This document shows, one piece after another, positions 62,101 through 64,000 of a stretch of 64,000 bases of DNA. A program made the position numbers and the translations under genes. This DNA is from Lineus longissimus (lineage: Eukaryota; Nemertea; Pilidiophora; Heteronemertea; Lineidae), in assembly GCF_910592395.1 (NCBI RefSeq), contig NC_088311.1:3040501-3104500 (forward strand), given 5' to 3'. The first letter of the stretch is position 1. The number at the start of each line of letters is the position of its first letter. The notes beneath the pieces were generated by a model that was given only the letters and a program-made list of their open reading frames with translations, was not told where the DNA came from and made no database searches.

Positions 62101-64000
62101 GCGAACGAATGACACAGCGTCTTCATTGATGTCTGAAGAAAACAAGGGGTTGATGGGTTAGAAAGTTTATAGATATCAGTACTGCAACTACAAGTGAGGT
62201 GAGCTAATAAACAATTGATCATTGGACATGACATTGTTACTAACTCTGAAAACACCTTGGTTGCAATGCAGTATCATATTCTATGCCAAATACATTGCAC
62301 CACACTTGATCAAAGCGGTTTTGGTGTCACTAGGAACAGACAAGAAGCAACCATTGGCTTATCAGAAGATGTTTATTGCCTTGCCCGGCTACAGATTATG
62401 GACCACACAATCTAGGACCATAGGCATATATGTGAAAAGTAGCAGAGATATTGAAACTCACTTATCTCACAGTTGTCTCCAAACATGGTCTTTGGGTTCT
62501 TGCAGGAACATTTATGTTTTGTCCACAACTCGGAGCACACTGATCCATAGCGGCATGGGTTTGGGTTACAGGATGTTGTACAACCGGCAAGGATGTTTTT
62601 GTCGACCCTGTTAAAGATATGCAGAAAACATGCATTTTTAAGATTCAGGCAAAAAAGATGACATTACTAAGGATTTGAAGGCAACACCAATACACGTAGG
62701 TTGAAACATGACATTTGGTACCACACAGGGGTGACTTTGAACACCCAGCAACAGATGTTTCTCATCACAGCAAACTTTTCTGCGGTTGTTCTAAGTACAC
62801 CACTATTCAAATGACCGAGAAACATGAGTCAGTACTTTAGTATGCAGATCAAAGGCCATAGTCTGTCTGCCATCAATGAGGTACCATACCCTACTTACCC
62901 CTTCCGAAGGAACTTTGTCATATTCTGTACTTCTCTATTGTAGTTGAGACCCTGCATGCAGCCCATGAAGTTCAAGTTAACATCACTTTGATTTCTGAAA
63001 GAGTATGAATATTAAATCAGTCATCAATTACAGTATCGCTTATCTCTGTGCAAATCAAATCACTGAGCAATTAGCTGTTTGCATGTTTTCAGGTGAGTAG
63101 TGACAATCATTGAGTAGAAGTTATTTGAATATGACCTGAGGCCTTTAATTAATTTCCCTGAAAATTGAAATGAAAAGAGAATTTAGCTTTTGGCCCTTAG
63201 GAGGGAAATTATCGTACATCAACACTAACCCTCCTGTTCCACCAAGATAGAGCGGTCCTTTATCAAACTGCAGCACATATTCTCCTCGGTCCTCCAACAA
63301 GTCCACCCATTCTTTCTGCAGGTTGACCGTCAACCTCATCTGCAGGGTGTCATACTCCACAGCTACATATTGCCACCCGGACGAGTTCAAGGTCTGGGGT
63401 GAGATCACATTCACTGTATGGTAGCGCAGGTTTGTGGTGAAGTTGAAGATGATCGTGTTGGCTGAAACAAACAAGTTTTATCATGACACACACAGACACA
63501 CCATTGAGTCCAAACCAGTCTTTTACTCAGAGAGAACCAGTCTAATAATTTAATATGTCATACAACCTGTAATTTCAAATACTCACAGTTAGTCAGCCGG
63601 ATCTCAAAGTATTTCCCATCAGGGCTCATCTGGTGCAAGAGGACTGCCTTGTCTTTGTTAGTCCTGAACCAGAACGTGAGATCGCCTGAGGCCCAGCCGG
63701 GTAATTCCAAAGGAGAGGCATTCTCACCAAACGTCAAGGCATTCTCAAGCTCATCCACTGAAAGAGAATCATGAAATCCTGTAATGAAGTTCATTACCAA
63801 GCTTCACAACACTTAGCAGGAGGTCACCAAAAAATCATAGCAATAAAATGCACAAATAAGACAATTAGTTTATCATAAGAATTCTCGATCATATCTCATG
63901 AATCTATATCATTGTTGAGATTGATCTCACACATGGGTTCTAACAGACGTTAAGTATTTCTCCTCACTAACCTCTGCCGTAGCACTGTAATGACCCGAGC
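43975..64000 (-). CDS. Neurexin-superfamily (Caspr/axotactin-like) LamG-EGF receptor, 3' part, N-terminus outside window
   Basis: A single-pass type I membrane protein, probably an adhesion or synaptic/septate-junction receptor. Exons in transcript order: 64,000-63,972 (partial), 63,757-63,587, 63,461-63,230, 62,994-62,899, 62,607-62,462, 62,132-61,737, 61,554-61,381, 61,005-60,871, 59,942-59,928, 58,410-58,239, 58,045-57,969, 57,786-57,701, 57,389-57,236, 56,798-56,614, 56,302-56,191, 54,363-53,881; then 45,909-45,856, 44,804-44,710, 44,552-44,457, 44,172-43,975 (stop) or 53,330-53,257 plus 50,822-50,703 (stop). Every junction phase agrees. Order: LamG, EGF, LamG, EGF, LamG, short stalk, transmembrane helix, basic juxtamembrane, about 140-residue shared tail, alternative ends. 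About 726 ectodomain residues are visible. Neurexins and Caspr have a different tail and module order; axotactin or an invertebrate-specific member is possible. The LamG/EGF class is firm, the exact orthology is not. Confidence 0.88.
44182..44305. repeat. 27-bp tandem repeat next to the last intron's acceptor
   Basis: AACTGGAAGAACTACTTGTA plus seven bases begins at 44,206, 44,233, 44,260 and 44,287: four copies, the last diverged. It lies in the tail B intron just upstream of the terminal exon's acceptor. Confidence 0.85.
44457..44552 (-). CDS. Alternative tail B, exon 3
   Basis: Acceptor CTCTTGCAG, 96 nt, phase 0-0, donor GAG|GTAAGA. Encodes QCRRLPSYDRDTGHN, then a Gly/Ser/Asp-rich segment ending DSFME. 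Tail A exon 53,257-53,330 could also splice here in frame. Confidence 0.72.
44710..44804 (-). CDS. Alternative tail B, exon 2
   Basis: Acceptor TTCTTGCAG, 95 nt, phase 1 in and phase 0 out, donor CCA|GTACGT. Encodes DDPFYSNSLKLRSDNEPEW and a Glu/Ser-rich end, typical of a phosphorylated cytoplasmic tail. Confidence 0.75.
45521..45531. repeat. Poly-G tract
   Basis: Eleven consecutive G in an intron of the receptor gene. Confidence 0.9.
45856..45909 (-). CDS. Alternative tail B, cassette exon 1
   Basis: Acceptor TCTTCTGTAG, 54 nt, phase 1 in and out, donor GAAG|GTAATT. Encodes SSAKSCRYSCDGSTGLIEG between the shared tail and the next exon. Being symmetric, it could be skipped: 53,881 to 44,804 directly is also in frame. 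Confidence 0.6.
46510..46526. repeat. Poly-C tract
   Basis: Seventeen consecutive C (G on the sense strand of the receptor gene), intronic. The overlapping minus-strand open frame contains a resulting poly-Gly run. Confidence 0.9.
46903..47020. mobile_element. 118-bp MITE-like hairpin element, copy A
   Basis: Ends are GGGTGATATGAATAAA and TTTATTCATATCACCC, perfect inverted repeats. Inner arms AGTAAATGCTTTT and AAAAGCATTTGCTC also pair. Inside is CTCCGGTTTTGTACAGGAAG. No coding capacity. Related copies lie at 51,757-51,869 and 56,386-56,498. Confidence 0.75.
48202..48261 (-). CDS. Possible alternative terminal exon (tail C)
   Basis: After GATGATTTTCAG an open stretch of 19 codons (RQDDVEKDIPSNTEFGELL) ends TAG. 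Phase 0 fits the donor of exon 53,330-53,257. The polypyrimidine tract is weak and the exon short, so chance is possible. Confidence 0.3.
   Translation of the reverse strand, partial: RQDDVEKDIPSNTEFGELL
50451..50456 (-). terminator. Candidate polyadenylation signal for tail A transcripts
   Basis: Minus-strand AATAAA about 250 bp beyond the tail A stop. Confidence 0.4.
50703..50822 (-). CDS. Alternative tail A, terminal exon
   Basis: Strong acceptor CTTTCCTTGCAG, phase 0, 39 codons (PLINPETTEIKAPKPQRPP, then IEEMNKLTSNLPST) and TAG. A minus-strand AATAAA lies at 50,451-50,456, about 250 bp downstream. Highly charged with a likely short helix; no PDZ ligand. Confidence 0.7.
   Translation of the reverse strand, partial: PLINPETTEIKAPKPQRPPSSISEVIEEMNKLTSNLPST
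50823..53256 (-). other. Intron between tail A exons
   Basis: 2.4 kb with no supported exon. It contains the diverged hairpin-element copy at 51,757-51,869. Confidence 0.6.
51757..51869. mobile_element. MITE-like hairpin element, diverged copy B
   Basis: Aligns throughout with copies A and C: GACTAGTA, CTTTACTTGAGTTTTGCACAG, GTGAAAATGTACTGG and the terminal TCTTTATTCATATCAC. More diverged, with a degraded left end. Confidence 0.55.
53257..53330 (-). CDS. Alternative tail A, first exon
   Basis: Acceptor TGTTAG, 74 nt, phase 1 in and phase 0 out, donor ATG|GTAAGC. Encodes SPTPPRKRKQLTPNSEHYD and then EEFTDM after DELD. The PPRKRKQ motif is basic and Pro-rich, so SH3- or phosphoinositide-type contacts are possible but unproven. 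Confidence 0.7.
53556..53610 (+). repeat. tRNA-like SINE fragment
   Basis: CATGGCGTAATGGC at about 53,559 resembles an A box, and GGTTCGAGTTCC at 53,586-53,597 a B box with one extra base. Intronic and too short to fold as a tRNA. Confidence 0.3.
53881..54363 (-). CDS. Transmembrane and shared cytoplasmic exon
   Basis: Begins with LIVISLVVIMIIMAVVIAII, a transmembrane helix, then the stop-transfer basic run RVQKRKRKKK. The cytoplasmic part holds PPKPDR, several Ser/Arg-rich stretches and a threefold coding repeat (LNPSLNRS, 24-nt period, 54,015-54,078). It ends EDLTADELD in phase 1 with donor GACT|GTAAGT. No neurexin or Caspr 4.1-binding motif is apparent. Confidence 0.88.
54015..54078 (-). 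repeat. 24-nt coding repeat in cytoplasmic tail
   Basis: On the plus strand TTCAAAGA recurs at 54,015, 54,039 and 54,063. The repeat stays in frame and encodes LNPSLNRS units. Confidence 0.85.
54364..56190 (-). other. Intron between stalk and transmembrane exons
   Basis: 1.8 kb without a supported exon. It contains a dispersed hairpin-type element at 54,529-54,711. Confidence 0.65.
54529..54711. repeat. Dispersed hairpin-type element, copy 3
   Basis: Contains CCTCAGTGGACCTCCCTAAG, GGACACCTCTCTATTGAGG and TTTGGTCC, with GTCCTCAATAGGGAGATTCT at the right. The left and right halves are partly inverted relative to each other, as at 9,645-9,768. Confidence 0.55.
56191..56302 (-). CDS. Juxtamembrane stalk exon
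   Basis: A 112-nt exon, phase 0 in and phase 1 out, encoding a Pro/Gly-rich stalk (YTFPPWPVGPADT, then GEVMTASTSTI) immediately before the membrane helix. The Ser/Thr cluster may be O-glycosylated (inference). Confidence 0.8.
56386..56498. mobile_element. MITE-like hairpin element, copy C
   Basis: Contains ATGAATAAAGACTAGCAAATG, the same CTCCGGTTTTGTACAGGAAG core as copy A, and ends TTTATTCATATCACCC. ACTGTC flanks both sides and may be a 6-bp target duplication. It lies in the 311-bp intron 56,303-56,613 and fills over a third of it. Confidence 0.75.
56614..58410 (-). CDS. Third LamG domain (five exons)
   Basis: Exons 58,410-58,239, 58,045-57,969, 57,786-57,701, 57,389-57,236 and 56,798-56,614 encode EVAATFDGQTQVSF, GLTRYISFAVTGYRSVAA, GFRHTLKYHRQSDKVTL, QLIIGGFSTVRG and NFSGCISNVHYQGG, a full LamG fold split by four introns. 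It ends in a membrane-proximal segment with FFIPVIPVITTKPP. Confidence 0.87.
57057..57073. repeat. Poly-C tract
   Basis: Seventeen consecutive C in the intron 56,799-57,235 of the receptor gene. Confidence 0.9.
57480..57670 (-). repeat. tRNA-derived SINE-like remnant
   Basis: On the minus strand GCTCAGATCGAAGG resembles an A box and GGTTGTTTGATTCCC a B box, at tRNA-like spacing, followed by a non-tRNA body. It lies in the intron 57,390-57,700. Confidence 0.35.
58411..60870 (-). other. Introns flanking the micro-exon
   Basis: Two introns (58,411-59,927 and 59,943-60,870) separate the second EGF from the third LamG. Apart from the 15-nt exon I find no coding sequence or recognisable element. 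Confidence 0.6.
59928..59942 (-). CDS. 15-nt micro-exon in the EGF-LamG linker
   Basis: The minus strand reads CTTCCCCCAG, 15 exonic bases, then GTAAGG. It enters and leaves in phase 1 and adds VPKQP between the second EGF and the third LamG. Skipping keeps the frame. Position and symmetry resemble the short alternative segments of neurexins, but use of the exon is inferred from sequence alone. Confidence 0.55.
60871..61005 (-). CDS. Second EGF-like domain exon
   Basis: Encodes CDYKPCMNGGVCVERWEG, then CNCSTTSYRGPSC, a canonical six-cysteine EGF repeat. Phase 1-1 (135 nt), so the domain is a symmetric cassette that could be skipped without a frameshift. Confidence 0.88.
61381..62132 (-). CDS. 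Second LamG domain (two exons)
   Basis: The large exon 62,132-61,737 (396 nt, phase 1-1) encodes SFRTYRRDGLVFYMYD and NGAWRQFSVYQTQ, typical LamG strands. Exon 61,554-61,381 encodes VQLYLGSVPSSF and SFNGCVRGFKIG with the closing Cys. Confidence 0.88.
62462..62607 (-). CDS. First EGF-like domain exon
   Basis: One exon encodes CTTSCNPNPCRYGSVC, then CSCKNPKTMFGDNCE: six cysteines in EGF order. It enters in phase 2 and leaves in phase 1 (ATAA|GTGAGT). There is no calcium-binding N-terminal signature. Confidence 0.85.
62899..64000 (-). CDS. First visible LamG domain (four exons)
   Basis: The partial exon at 63,972-64,000 ends LQCYGR in phase 1, and 63,757-63,587 continues VDELENALTFGENAS. Exon 63,461-63,230 carries SGWQYVAVEYD and GPLYLGGTGG. 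Exon 62,994-62,899 carries NFMGCMQGLNYN, the conserved Cys strand closing a laminin-G fold. NXS/T sites (NAS, NFT, NMT) fit an extracellular domain. Confidence 0.85.

Overview
The window is animal nuclear DNA: intron-rich split genes with GT-AG junctions, about 60% A+T, long non-coding spacers, tRNA-derived SINE-like remnants, small hairpin transposons and poly-G/C tracts. The proteins (Myc, TRIT1 and a neurexin-superfamily receptor) indicate a bilaterian. The compact Myc and the repeat style suggest a marine invertebrate, possibly a lophotrochozoan, but the sequence does not settle the phylum.

Layout. Bases 1-21,640 hold no gene I can support, only scattered repeats. A probable promoter (GC boxes, CCAAT, E2F-type sites) lies at about 21,150-21,770 and a non-coding first exon probably ends at 22,119. 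A Myc proto-oncogene orthologue follows on the plus strand (coding 22,808-23,456 and 25,916-26,547, 426 aa). About 5 kb downstream, in the same orientation, is a complete ten-exon TRIT1 gene (tRNA dimethylallyltransferase, 31,726-38,522, 479 aa). As I recall it, human MYCL is also followed directly by TRIT1, so this pair looks like retained ancient microsynteny.

Bases 38,895-42,140 form a large, nearly palindromic array of a minisatellite-like unit, followed by an unidentified plus-strand open frame at 42,430-42,780. From 43,975 to the window end the minus strand carries the 3' part of a large type I membrane receptor with LamG-EGF-LamG-EGF-LamG, one transmembrane segment and a long cytoplasmic tail. 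Splice phases were traced by hand and agree at every junction. They predict at least two, perhaps three, alternative cytoplasmic C-termini, one with a class I PDZ ligand, and a 15-nt micro-exon in the ectodomain. All three copies of a small hairpin element lie in introns of this gene.

Myc is a growth-control transcription factor, TRIT1 modifies A37 of tRNAs, and the receptor is probably a neuronal or epithelial adhesion molecule. They do not form one pathway. TRIT1 and the receptor are convergent, with the inverted repeat between their 3' ends.
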